Below, piece by piece: positions 50,106-58,162 of a DNA stretch of 64,000 nt. The stretch is from Bradyrhizobium lablabi (GTDB taxonomy: Bacteria > Pseudomonadota > Alphaproteobacteria > Rhizobiales > Xanthobacteraceae), in NCBI RefSeq assembly GCF_018131005.1, contig NZ_JAFCJK010000010.1:208771-272770 (forward strand), read 5' to 3'. The position numbers and the translations under genes were made by a program. Position 1 is the first letter of the stretch; every line of letters starts with the position of its first letter. The notes beneath the pieces are model-generated. The model was not told the origin of the DNA and made no database searches. It saw only the letters and a program-made list of their open reading frames with translations.

Positions 50106-50366
50106 ATGAGCATGCAGCCTTCCGCCTCAAGCAAGAGCGAGATCGTCTGGCCGAGCGTCATCACCGTGATCAGCGCGGCGATCCTGATCGGCGCGGAAGT
50201 GTTCGGCGCGGCGTTTGCCGGCGGCTGGGCGCTGGCAATTCTGTTCGGGCTCAACGACACCGGCGCCCACATCCTGCAGGCCGTGCTGTTCGGCGTCGGC
50301 GTGCTGATCATGATCGCCTTCATCCGCGCGGCGCAGCGCGTCGAGCCGTTCACGCGCCGCGCCTGA
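50106..50366 (+). CDS. Small two-helix membrane protein
   Basis: The 86-aa product has two hydrophobic helices (WPSVITVISAAILIGAEVFG and ILQAVLFGVGVLIMIAFI) with a glycine-rich link and a basic C-terminus. The start at ATG 50106 is the last one before the first helix. It is divergent from dcp. I recall similar conserved small proteins in Bradyrhizobium but no function. Confidence 0.65.
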   Translation: MSMQPSASSKSEIVWPSVITVISAAILIGAEVFGAAFAGGWALAILFGLNDTGAHILQAVLFGVGVLIMIAFIRAAQRVEPFTRRA

Positions 50367-51035
50367 CGCGCGATTCAAGAAAGCGCTGCGGCACAGGGCT
50401 CAAACGCACACGCTTCGTTAGTCAATCTTAACGGCCGTTCATCGCCAGCGTCGCCTGGCGCACGACGCGAGCGACATCGCAAGCTCGCGTTAGGGAAATT
50501 TGTCGCGATTGCAAAAAAAATCTTGCGCAGCAGAGTCAAAAGACTTATTTCCTCGCTTGCCCAATTTCGCACGTGCCTGTGGTCGTGTGTCAGTCGGTAG
50601 GTATCCGGACAAGAGGCCGGACAGCCGCCAAGGGATGGAAGAACCGAGGGTCGCTCACGTCCACCAGGACAACAAAGGCGGCCAGCATCTCTCTCCAGGG
50701 ATGCCGTTGAAGGTCTCACCACTCCTTGCAACCGTGACTGGCAGCCGGAGGCGAACCGGCGCACCCCGCTCTCAGCGGGGGACGCGACTTAAAGCAACGA
50801 CGGAGCGGGCTTTTTTGGTCTCTACCGGCGGTCCAACGCCGGCCCGGGCTACTGAAAAGGCTTGTCCTTCATTGCCAGGTGAGCGGGCGGGAAACTCTCC
50901 CAACCAATCCACGGCAGCACAGTCTGGTTTGAGTCTTGTGGCTTCCCTGCGCCTCCATCGCGCAGCGTGGCCAGAGCGCTCTTATCCGGCGTCACGTTTG
51001 AGCGGATCCCGTCGCTGGGGCCGTTGGAGAGTGCC
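50367..51035. other. Intergenic region upstream of the ornithine decarboxylase gene
   Basis: This 669-base gap contains the speF-type leader (about 50581-50820). After it 215 bases lead to the start codon, without a clear gene. A promoter is expected near 50520-50575 (TTGCGC and CTTATT are candidates). Confidence 0.6.
50581..50820 (+). ncRNA. speF-type leader RNA with alternative terminator
   Basis: A structured, roughly 240-nt leader precedes the ornithine decarboxylase gene, as does the speF motif (Rfam RF00518) described upstream of alphaproteobacterial ODC genes. Its 3' end shows mutually exclusive pairing. CCCCGCT (50764-50770) pairs with AGCGGGG (50774-50780). Alternatively CCCGCTC (50765-50771) pairs with GAGCGGG (50803-50809) directly before TTTTTT (50811-50816), making a terminator. 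The upstream part has several conserved-looking hairpins (GGTATCCGGACAAGAGGCCG, GCCAGCATCTCTCTCCAGGG). Control by polyamine or translation state is plausible but not shown. Confidence 0.75.
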
Positions 51036-52178
51036 ATGACCGAACGTATCCAGGAATTCCTGCGCCACCGCCGCAACGAGGGCCGCGACACCGAGCCGTG
51101 CCTCGTCGTCGACCTCGAAGTCGTGCGCGACAACTACCAGACCTTCGCGAAGGCGTTGCCGGACAGCCGCGTGTTCTACGCGGTGAAGGCCAACCCGGCG
51201 GCGGAAGTGCTGTCGCTGCTGGCCTCGCTCGGCTCCTGCTTCGACACGGCGACGGTGGCGGAGATCGAGATGGCGCTGGCCGCGGGTGCGACGCCGGATC
51301 GCATCTCCTTTGGCAACACGATCAAGAAGGAGCGCGACATCGCGCGTGCCTTCGCGCTCGGCATTCGCCTGTTCGCGGTCGATTGCGCGGCCGAGGTCGA
51401 GAAGATCGCGCGCGCCGCGCCCGGCGCGAAGGTGTTCTGCCGCATCCTCTATGACTGCGCCGGCGCCGAGTGGCCGCTGTCGCGCAAGTTCGGCTGCGAT
51501 CCCGAGATGGCGGTCGACGTGCTCGATCTCGCCAAGCGCCTGGGGCTCGAGCCGGTCGGCATCTCCTTCCATGTCGGCTCGCAGCAGCGCAAGGTGAAGG
51601 CGTGGGACCGCGCGCTGGCGATGGCTTCGACCGTGTTCCGCGACTGCGCCGAGCGCGGGATCAATCTCTCCATGGTCAACATGGGTGGCGGTTTCCCGAC
51701 CAAGTACCTCAAGGACGTTCCTCCGGTCGTACAGTACGGCCGCTCGATCTTCCGTGCGCTGCGCAAGCATTTCGGCAACCAGATCCCGGAGACGATCATC
51801 GAGCCGGGCCGCGGCATGGTCGGCAATGCCGGCATCATCGAGACCGAAGTCGTTCTGATCTCCAAGAAGAGCGACGAGGACGAGGTGCGCTGGGTGTACC
51901 TGGACATCGGCAAGTTCGGTGGCCTCGCCGAGACCATGGACGAGTCGATCCGCTACGCCATCCGCACTCCGCATGACGGAGCGGACATGACGCCGTGCGT
52001 GATCGCGGGTCCGACCTGCGACAGCGCCGATGTGCTGTACGAGAAGCTGCCGTATCCGCTCCCGGTGACGCTCGAGATCGGCGACAAGCTGCTGATCGAA
52101 GGTACCGGCGCCTATACGTCGACCTACTCGTCGGTCGCTTTCAACGGCATTCCGCCGCTGAGAACCTACCACATCTGA
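51036..52178 (+). CDS. speC: Ornithine decarboxylase (type III PLP, alanine-racemase fold)
   Basis: The 380-aa protein has the eukaryotic-type ODC layout. The PLP lysine is Lys51 in YAVKANPAAE, with HVGSQQR, GGGFPTKYL, the phosphate-binding EPGRGMVGNAG, and the C-terminal catalytic Cys in GPTCDSADV. It converts ornithine, possibly lysine too, to putrescine or cadaverine. The start at 51036 gives the family length; the open frame extends 69 bases upstream. A homospermidine synthase gene lies downstream on the same strand, so putrescine probably feeds homospermidine. It is preceded by a regulatory leader. The symbol follows the enzyme name; speF or ldc are also used. Confidence 0.9.
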   Translation: MTERIQEFLRHRRNEGRDTEPCLVVDLEVVRDNYQTFAKALPDSRVFYAVKANPAAEVLSLLASLGSCFDTATVAEIEMALAAGATPDRISFGNTIKKERDIARAFALGIRLFAVDCAAEVEKIARAAPGAKVFCRILYDCAGAEWPLSRKFGCDPEMAVDVLDLAKRLGLEPVGISFHVGSQQRKVKAWDRALAMASTVFRDCAERGINLSMVNMGGGFPTKYLKDVPPVVQYGRSIFRALRKHFGNQIPETIIEPGRGMVGNAGIIETEVVLISKKSDEDEVRWVYLDIGKFGGLAETMDESIRYAIRTPHDGADMTPCVIAGPTCDSADVLYEKLPYPLPVTLEIGDKLLIEGTGAYTSTYSSVAFNGIPPLRTYHI

Positions 52179-52208
52179 CCCGCCTCCTTTTCGAGGCCTG
52201 ACGAACCG

Positions 52209-52228
52209 GGAGCCGGCCAGCCGGCTCC
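52209..52228 (+). terminator. Hairpin after the ornithine decarboxylase gene
   Basis: GGAGCCGGC-CA-GCCGGCTCC forms a perfect 9-bp stem 30 bases after the stop codon. The T-run is weak (TCCCCTGACCATTTT), so it may stabilise the 3' end or attenuate rather than stop transcription. Confidence 0.55.
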
Positions 52229-52307
52229 TCCCCTGACCATTTTCGAATTTCTGAACGACGCTTGCCGCGGCGCACGAGCAGCCGTCGCAAGCGGGGACTG
52301 ACGTGCC

Positions 52308-52919
52308 ATGACTGCAAGACGGAACACCCCCGTTGCCCTCATCCGGAATGCCGCTCCGTTCGCGATCCGTGCGGAACGAGCTTCGGACGCCGTCGCGCGC
52401 GAAGCGCTGCTGGATGCCTGCTTTGGCGACAACCGCCATACGCGCAGCTGCCAGCGCCTGCGCGACGGACGCGCGCCCGCCGAAGGCCTTTGCCTGTCGG
52501 CGGTGCGCCCAGACGGCCGGCTGGTTGGAACCGTGCGGTTGTGGCACGTCAGCGCGGGGGACCGCAGCGCGCTGATGCTGGGGCCGCTGGCGGTGGACGC
52601 TGCCGCCCGCGGCCTCGGCGTCGGCGCCGCGCTGATGAAGCGTGCGCTGGCGGCCGCCAAGGCGCGCGGCCACGACGCGGTGATCCTGCTCGGCGACGCC
52701 CCCTATTACGCGCGCTTCGGCTTCTCAACGGCCAAGACCGGCGAATTGTCGCTGCCCGGCACGTTCGAGCGCGAGCGGTTGCTCGGTCTCGAACTCACTG
52801 AAGGAGCACTCGACGGCGCCTGGGGCATGATCACACCGACCGGCGCGCCACTCTCGAAAGCAACGACGCCCCGCGTCCGCGCCAGGAAGGCACCCTTCGT
52901 CCTGCCGCAGGCGGCTTGA
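52308..52919 (+). CDS. GNAT-family N-acetyltransferase
   Basis: The 203-aa protein has the GNAT core: strand GRLVGTVRLWHV, acetyl-CoA loop AARGLGVGAALMKRAL (near 96-112), and the closing AVILLGDAPYYARFGFS, as in the YhbS/YafP subgroup. The N-terminal VIRAERASDA region (here FAIRAERASDAV) is also typical. It lies between ODC and homospermidine synthase, so acetylation of a polyamine is an attractive idea, but related proteins act on other amines or acyl donors. It is followed after 10 bases by a membrane microprotein. Confidence 0.85.
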   Translation: MTARRNTPVALIRNAAPFAIRAERASDAVAREALLDACFGDNRHTRSCQRLRDGRAPAEGLCLSAVRPDGRLVGTVRLWHVSAGDRSALMLGPLAVDAAARGLGVGAALMKRALAAAKARGHDAVILLGDAPYYARFGFSTAKTGELSLPGTFERERLLGLELTEGALDGAWGMITPTGAPLSKATTPRVRARKAPFVLPQAA

Positions 52920-52929
52920 GGCGGCCGCC

Positions 52930-53097
52930 ATGTCGGAGAAGCTTTTCGCAACCAATTCCGTGCGCCCACGACCGTGCAGCCTCGTCACCTCGGTCATGCT
53001 GGTCCTGATCTCGGTCATGATCGTCAGGGACATCCTGGTCCGGCGTTGGAGCGGCGCGCCGCCGACCCCGTCGGACACGACCCAACAGTCCCGTTGA
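52930..53097 (+). CDS. 55-aa single-pass membrane microprotein
   Basis: An ATG 10 bases after the GNAT stop opens 55 codons. The product has a polar basic N-terminus, one hydrophobic helix (LVTSVMLVLISVMIVRDILV) and a basic, Pro-rich tail (RRWSGAPPTPSDTTQQS). The tight spacing inside an operon and the compact helix support real coding. No family is known to me. It may be an inner-membrane partner of the polyamine genes. Confidence 0.55.
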   Translation: MSEKLFATNSVRPRPCSLVTSVMLVLISVMIVRDILVRRWSGAPPTPSDTTQQSR

Positions 53098-53173
53098 GAT
53101 CATCGGTGGTTGCACAATCGGGCGGAAAGCCCGTAAACCCGCTTCAAGCTCCCTTTTCAGTCGAGGTCCGAAC

Positions 53174-53563
53174 ATGTCCCGTCGCCTGATTTCCACTGGT
53201 TCGCCCTTTGAAAAGACCGCCGGCTTCAGTCGCGCCGTGATCGACGGCGACTTTGCCTTCGTCGCCGGAACCACGGGCTACGACTACACGACGATGACCA
53301 TGCCCGCCGATGTCACGAGCCAGTCACGTAACTGCTTCAAGACCATCGAGGCTGCCCTCAAGGAGGGCGGCTTCGCGATGGCCGACATCGTCCGCGCGAC
53401 CTACTACCTCACCGACGTCAAGGACGCTGACGCGCATTTCGCAGTCTGCGGCGAGGTTTTTGGCGACATCCGCCCGGCCGCGACACTGCTCATCGTCGTC
53501 GGGCTCCTGAAGCCCGAGATGAAGGTCGAGGTCGAAGTCACCGCGAAGCGACGTACCGCCTGA
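53174..53563 (+). CDS. Rid-family (YjgF/YER057c) protein lacking the canonical arginine
   Basis: The 129-aa protein has the Rid fold signatures (FAFVAGTTGYDY, CFKTIEAALKEGGFAMADIV, PEMKVEVEVTA). In RidA the enamine-hydrolysing Arg105 sits in a PARSxV motif. Here the corresponding stretch is RPAATLLIV, so that Arg is replaced and deaminase activity of the RidA kind is doubtful; it fits the Rid4-7 subgroups of unknown activity. It sits between the microprotein and homospermidine synthase (45 bases before the latter), so a role in trapping a reactive imine or aldehyde of polyamine chemistry is conceivable. Confidence 0.85.
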   Translation: MSRRLISTGSPFEKTAGFSRAVIDGDFAFVAGTTGYDYTTMTMPADVTSQSRNCFKTIEAALKEGGFAMADIVRATYYLTDVKDADAHFAVCGEVFGDIRPAATLLIVVGLLKPEMKVEVEVTAKRRTA

Positions 53564-53607
53564 TCCATTCCAATCATTGCCGCTAGGCACTCTCCTGGAG
53601 AAAATTG

Positions 53608-55038
53608 ATGAGCCCCTCCTCGCAGATCCACGCCAAGATTTCCGGTCCCATTGTCATGATCGGCTTCGGCTCAATCGGCAAAGGCACCCTGCCCCTGATC
53701 GAGCGTCATTTCGACTATGACAAGTCGCGCTTCGTGATCATCGATCCGCATGAAGATGGCGCGCTCGCGAAGGAGCACGGCGTGCGCTTCATCAAGCAGG
53801 GCGTCACGCGCGACAATTACCGAGAGGTTCTGACGCCGCTGCTCACCGCCGGCGGCGGCCAGGGCTTTTGCGTCAACCTCTCGGTCGACACCTCTTCGGT
53901 CGATATCATGACGCTGTGCCAGGAGATCGGTGCGCTCTACATCGACACCGTCGTCGAGCCCTGGACCGGCTTCTATTTCGACAAAAGCGTCGGGCTGGAG
54001 GGTCGCACCAACTACGTGCTGCGCGAGTCACTTCTCGCCGCCAAGCGCAAGCGCCCGGGGGGACCGACGGCGGTCTCGACCTGCGGGGCTAACCCCGGCA
54101 TGGTGTCCTGGTTCGTCAAGCGGGCGCTGCTCGACATCGCACGCGATACCGGAACCGAGTTCAACGAGCCCAACAGCCGCGAGGGTTGGGCCCAGCTCGC
54201 TCGCAAGCTCGGCGTCAAGGGCATCCACGTGGCCGAGCGCGATACCCAGCGCGCCAAGCGGCCGAAGCCGATGAGCGTGTTCGTCAACACCTGGTCGGTC
54301 GAAGGCTTCGTCTCCGAGGGTATGCAGCCCGCCGAGCTCGGCTGGGGCACCCATGAGAAATGGATGCCGGAGAACGGCCGCGAGCATTCGCATGGCTGCC
54401 AGGCCGCGATCTATCTGGAGCAGGCCGGGGCCAATACCCGCGTGCGTTCGTGGTGCCCGACGCCCGGTTCGCAATACGGCTTCCTCGTCACCCACAACGA
54501 GTCGATCTCGATCGCGGACTATTTCACCGTGCGCGACGGCTCCAAGGTGATCTACCGTCCGACCTGCCACTATGCCTATCATCCGACCGACGACGCGGTG
54601 CTGTCGCTGCACGAGATGTTCGGCGCGGCCGGCAAGATGCAGCCGAAATGGCACATTCTCGGCGAGAACGAGATCGAGGATGGCATGGACGAGCTCGGCG
54701 TGCTGCTCTACGGCCACGCCAAGAATGCCTATTGGTACGGCTCGCAGCTGACGATCGAGGAGACCCGCCGCCTCGCGCCCTACCAGAATGCGACCGGCCT
54801 GCAGGTATCGTCCGCCGTGCTCGCCGGCATGGTGTGGGCGCTGGAAAATCCGCAAGCCGGCATCGTCGAAGCCGACGAGTTGGATTTCCGCCGCTGCCTC
54901 GAAATCCAGATGCCGTATCTCGGCCCGGTAAAGGGAATCTACACCGACTGGACCCCGCTGCATGATCGGCCGGGGTTCTTCCCCGAGGATGTCGACACCT
55001 CTGATCCCTGGCAGTTCAGGAACGTTCTTGTTCGCTGA
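53608..55038 (+). CDS. hss: Homospermidine synthase
   Basis: The 476-aa protein matches bacterial homospermidine synthase in length and sequence: NAD-binding MIGFGSIGKGTLPLIERHF (about 17-35), YIDTVVEPWTGFYFD, TCGANPGMVSWFVKRAL, and GWGTHEKWMPENG. It condenses two putrescines, or putrescine and spermidine, into sym-homospermidine with bound NAD. ATG 53608 follows CTCCTGGAGAAAATTG; a TTG one codon upstream is unlikely. It is the last gene of the polyamine operon and faces the acetoacetate decarboxylase gene across a shared hairpin. Confidence 0.95.
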   Translation: MSPSSQIHAKISGPIVMIGFGSIGKGTLPLIERHFDYDKSRFVIIDPHEDGALAKEHGVRFIKQGVTRDNYREVLTPLLTAGGGQGFCVNLSVDTSSVDIMTLCQEIGALYIDTVVEPWTGFYFDKSVGLEGRTNYVLRESLLAAKRKRPGGPTAVSTCGANPGMVSWFVKRALLDIARDTGTEFNEPNSREGWAQLARKLGVKGIHVAERDTQRAKRPKPMSVFVNTWSVEGFVSEGMQPAELGWGTHEKWMPENGREHSHGCQAAIYLEQAGANTRVRSWCPTPGSQYGFLVTHNESISIADYFTVRDGSKVIYRPTCHYAYHPTDDAVLSLHEMFGAAGKMQPKWHILGENEIEDGMDELGVLLYGHAKNAYWYGSQLTIEETRRLAPYQNATGLQVSSAVLAGMVWALENPQAGIVEADELDFRRCLEIQMPYLGPVKGIYTDWTPLHDRPGFFPEDVDTSDPWQFRNVLVR

Positions 55039-55069
55039 GCCCAAGAGCCGTCGTTACCCGCCGTCAACG

Positions 55070-55104
55070 AACTGTCATGCCGCCTCTGCGGGGCATGACA
55101 GTTT
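55070..55104. terminator. Bidirectional hairpin between convergent genes
   Basis: AACTGTCATGCC (55070-55081) pairs perfectly with GGCATGACAGTT (55092-55103). It lies between hss and the convergent decarboxylase gene; A and T bases flank it on both strands. Confidence 0.7.
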
Positions 55105-55112
55105 GGCACGGA

Positions 55113-55853
55113 TCACTTCGCCATGTAGTCGAATGCCACGGTCCCAAGTCCGAGCGTCAGATCGGCCTTGAAGTGCGTTGCCGACATGACTTCGCGCACC
55201 GGCAGCCGCGCGACGTCGGCGAGCGCATGGGGGAACAGGCCGAGCGCGGCGGGCCCGGTCCAGGCCTCCTTCAGCGTGATGTCCTCGAGATAGTAGCGCA
55301 CCAGCTCACAGATTCGCGGGCTGCCGTCGACATGCGGGATGATCTTGATCATGAAGTTCGGCGCTTTCATCGATTTCAGCACGGCGTCATGGTCGACCTT
55401 GCGGTGCTTGTAGCCCATGGTCGCCGAGACGCAGAGCACCGAGCCGTAATGGAGCGTGCCGACGAGCACGTCGCTCTCGACCTCGATCTTCGGTCTCGCG
55501 AGCTTCTTCGGAAAGCCCCAGAGCTCGCGGCCGCCGGCAATCGGGCCTTCGTCGTCGAGATACATCGAGTGCACATAGACGCCGTCCTCGCCCTTCAAGC
55601 GGACCGGGATCACCTGCCCGGTCTCGGTGTAGTCGCCGAAACCGGTCGAGTCGGGCATGCGGATGAATTCGTATTTCACTACGGGCTCCGCGACCTCGAG
55701 CGGCTCCGGCACCACGGCCGCGAGCGCTTCCGCGTCGGTCCGGTAGGTGATGACAAAATATTCGCGGTTGAAGAAACGATACGGCCCTGGTGGAAACGAC
55801 GGGTTGGTGAGCGGCATCGAATAGGCGGTGCGCCTGATATCCTCGATCTTCAT
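55113..55853 (-). CDS. adc: Acetoacetate decarboxylase family protein
   Basis: The 246-aa protein carries the ADC active-site motif ELWGFPKKLARP, where Lys116/Lys117 correspond to the clostridial Lys115/Lys116 pair that forms the Schiff base. RICELVRYYLED and VVPEPLEV fit the family. Classical ADC converts acetoacetate to acetone and CO2; the broader family handles other keto acids. It stands alone, with no CoA-transferase beside it. Confidence 0.92.
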   Translation of the reverse strand: MKIEDIRRTAYSMPLTNPSFPPGPYRFFNREYFVITYRTDAEALAAVVPEPLEVAEPVVKYEFIRMPDSTGFGDYTETGQVIPVRLKGEDGVYVHSMYLDDEGPIAGGRELWGFPKKLARPKIEVESDVLVGTLHYGSVLCVSATMGYKHRKVDHDAVLKSMKAPNFMIKIIPHVDGSPRICELVRYYLEDITLKEAWTGPAALGLFPHALADVARLPVREVMSATHFKADLTLGLGTVAFDYMAK

Positions 55854-55970
55854 GGAAGGCCCCGTTGGTCGTTTGCGTGACGACCGATTATGGGGCGGGC
55901 CGCGGCCGGAGGCGAGACCGTAAAATCGGCATCGATCGTCAAACCCGCGTCACATTGACCGCGCCTTGCG

Positions 55971-56306
55971 CTACTTCTGCTTGATCGGCGGCGCGGTCTT
56001 TTCCGCGGGCGCCGGCGGCAGCACCGGCGCCGCTCCAGCCTTTTGCGCCTCGGCATCGGGACGCGCGGGCTCCGGTGCCGGCGTCGTCGGACGCTCGCCG
56101 CCGGGCTTCGATTCGGCCGGCGGCGGATTGGTCTGCGGCGCCGCCGGAGCACCTTGCAGCGGCTGCGTCGCCTGCGCCACCTGCTCCGGCGGGGCTGCGT
56201 TGATCGCGCTGAGCGACAGCCCCACGATCACAAATCCCGCGACCACCAGTCCGGCGGCGATCAGCATATCTTTCCGCAGCGTTCGTTCGGTTTGGTCCGC
56301 AGCCAT
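55971..56306 (-). CDS. Small membrane-anchored proline/alanine-rich protein
   Basis: The 111-aa product has a polar N-terminus, one membrane helix (MLIAAGLVVAGFVIVGLSL) and a long Pro/Ala/Gln-rich disordered tail. This looks like a periplasmic extension or signal-anchored protein. The start at 56306 precedes the helix closely; the frame is open for 96 more bases. It lies downstream of the mgtC-like gene on the same strand. No function is evident. Confidence 0.6.
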   Translation of the reverse strand: MAADQTERTLRKDMLIAAGLVVAGFVIVGLSLSAINAAPPEQVAQATQPLQGAPAAPQTNPPPAESKPGGERPTTPAPEPARPDAEAQKAGAAPVLPPAPAEKTAPPIKQK

Positions 56307-56398
56307 CTCGTTCACCCGCGCCTGGTTCGCGAGGTCAACGATCCTGCCAACGCATGGTTCCGACGTGTCAGATCGCAGGAACCGTGCGCCACGGCACC

Positions 56399-57115
56399 TC
56401 AATCCGTGGTACTGACCTCCCAGGTGGCGTGACGGACGCCAGGCTGGCGCTGCAGGTCAACGACCACGGCATTCAACTCGTTAGGATCGACGGCGGTCGC
56501 AACCAGCGTCGCAACGATCTCGAGGAGGTCGTCACCCGTCTCGACGACATTCACATCGGCGACCGGGTAGTTCGCGGCTTCCAGCTTCTCGACCAAACGG
56601 TCGCGCATGGCGGGCAGGGCTTCCGTGGTGACCGCGAGCTTGAAATAGTAGGTCGCCTCCGAAGCCTTCTCGTCGAGCGGGATGCGGTTGATGGCGTTGA
56701 CCAGCGGGCGCAACAGCGTGTTGCCGGCGATGATAAAGACCGTCAGCACCACCGCCTGCGCGACCATGTCGGCGCCGGCGCAGGAGCCGACCGCGGCGGA
56801 CGCCCACAGGGTCGCCGCGGTGTTGAGGCCGCGCACGTCCATGCCTTGCTTCATGATGACGCCGGCGCCGAGGAAGCCGATCCCCGACACGACATAGGCG
56901 ATCACCCGCACTCCGCCGTCCGGCCCCGACAAATGCATCGCCAGGTCGACGAAGGCGGCCGCGCCGACCGCGACCAGCACATTGGTGCGCAACCCCGCGG
57001 TGCGCTGCCGGTACTGCCGCTCCGCCCCGATCAAGGTGCCGAGCACGAAGGCGGAAACCAGGCTAACCACCGTATCGACGAAATCGGCGCTCTGGAATGT
57101 CGCAAGAAATTGCAT
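56399..57115 (-). CDS. mgtC: MgtC/SapB-family membrane protein
   Basis: The 238-aa protein has the MgtC core: four to five membrane helices with LVSAFVLGTLIGAERQYRQR, GIGFLGAGVIMKQG, and VRGLNTAATLWASAAVG. A C-terminal ACT-like domain (about 150-238) follows. MgtC proteins tune F-ATPase, Mg or phosphate physiology and intracellular survival. No magnesium-regulated leader was seen upstream. Confidence 0.88.
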   Translation of the reverse strand: MQFLATFQSADFVDTVVSLVSAFVLGTLIGAERQYRQRTAGLRTNVLVAVGAAAFVDLAMHLSGPDGGVRVIAYVVSGIGFLGAGVIMKQGMDVRGLNTAATLWASAAVGSCAGADMVAQAVVLTVFIIAGNTLLRPLVNAINRIPLDEKASEATYYFKLAVTTEALPAMRDRLVEKLEAANYPVADVNVVETGDDLLEIVATLVATAVDPNELNAVVVDLQRQPGVRHATWEVSTTD

Positions 57116-57145
57116 GGCGCTGCCCCGGCTCGACGCGCCGATCTC

Positions 57146-58162
57146 TTACATTTCCAGGAGGCCCGCGTCACCATCTTCCGCGCCGAAGGCGAGCAGCGTG
57201 CCCTTGGCATTCCACGCCAGTGCCGACACGGCGGCGCCGCCGTTCCGGCGCACCAGGATTTCCGCGCCGTCCTCGAGGCGGATCATCAGCACGGTGCCGT
57301 CGCCATAGCCCGCCGCCATGATGTCGTTTTTCGGATGACAGGCGACCACCGAGACACGCGCCGGCAACGGCGCCAGCATCGCCGGCTCCTTGCCCATCGG
57401 GCCGTCTTTGCTGGCGAACGGCCAGACGATCACGGTGTCGGCGCCGGAGGTCGCAAGCCCCTTGCCGCCCGCGCTCCATGACATCGAGCGCACGCGCCCG
57501 GGATAGCCGCTCATCCGCATATGGCGGTTGTCGGCGAGCCGCCAGCCATGCATCGCCGGCTCGTGCATCGCGGTTACCAGAAATCTGTTGTCGGGGCTGA
57601 AGGTGACGGCGAGGTGCGAACCGGCCCATTCCAGAAACTCCGGATTGGCCGCCATGTTGGGAAACCACAGCGTCACGCCGCCATAATGCGCGATCGCAAG
57701 CCGCAGCCCCTTTGGCGCAAAGGCGAGCCCGCCGACAGTGGACGGCACCTCGAAGCTCTTGTCCTCGCCCTTCGCACTCCGGACGAAGGCCGTCTTGCCG
57801 GCCGACCACGCCACTGCGCCATCGCCATGCAGCGCGACATTGTCGATCCAGCGCCGCCTGGCATCAGTCGCGATCGTGCTCGTCTCGCCCTTGGCGTCGA
57901 GCGCGACCAGCTTGCCGTCGTCACCGCCGGTGACAAGCCGCTTCCCATCGGACACCGAACAAAGGATGGCGCCGCCATGCACGGGCGTCTGCGTAACCTC
58001 GCCCTCGCCGGTCGCGATCGCGATCGTCTCCTCGGCACCGACGAAGCAGGCGCGGTCGCCAAGGAAATGCACCGAACTCACGGCCACGCCGAGCGCGAGC
58101 GGCTTGACGCGGTCGGTGATCGAAACGATGGAGGGCCCTTCGCCCGGATCGAACTCGCTCAT
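57146..58162 (-). CDS. WD40/beta-propeller protein coupled to the COG0523 GTPase
   Basis: The 338-aa protein consists of WD40-like blades (GGAILCSVSDGKRLVTGGDDG, end motifs GDDGKLVALD and ADTVIVWPF; WDxK endings are degenerate). It has no signal peptide and is probably cytoplasmic. Its ATG shares a base with the stop of the CobW-type GTPase (TGATG), so translation is coupled. I infer a protein-interaction partner for the metallochaperone. Periplasmic propeller zinc chaperones such as AztD exist near zinc transporters, but this one lacks an export signal. Confidence 0.82.
   Translation of the reverse strand: MSEFDPGEGPSIVSITDRVKPLALGVAVSSVHFLGDRACFVGAEETIAIATGEGEVTQTPVHGGAILCSVSDGKRLVTGGDDGKLVALDAKGETSTIATDARRRWIDNVALHGDGAVAWSAGKTAFVRSAKGEDKSFEVPSTVGGLAFAPKGLRLAIAHYGGVTLWFPNMAANPEFLEWAGSHLAVTFSPDNRFLVTAMHEPAMHGWRLADNRHMRMSGYPGRVRSMSWSAGGKGLATSGADTVIVWPFASKDGPMGKEPAMLAPLPARVSVVACHPKNDIMAAGYGDGTVLMIRLEDGAEILVRRNGGAAVSALAWNAKGTLLAFGAEDGDAGLLEM

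Noticed and set aside
48275..50431. 718-aa plus-strand frame
   Set aside because: Antisense shadow of dcp; its last part is another frame of the small membrane protein gene.
50982..52673. 563-aa minus-strand frame
   Set aside because: Antisense to the ornithine decarboxylase and GNAT genes, which have clear family motifs.
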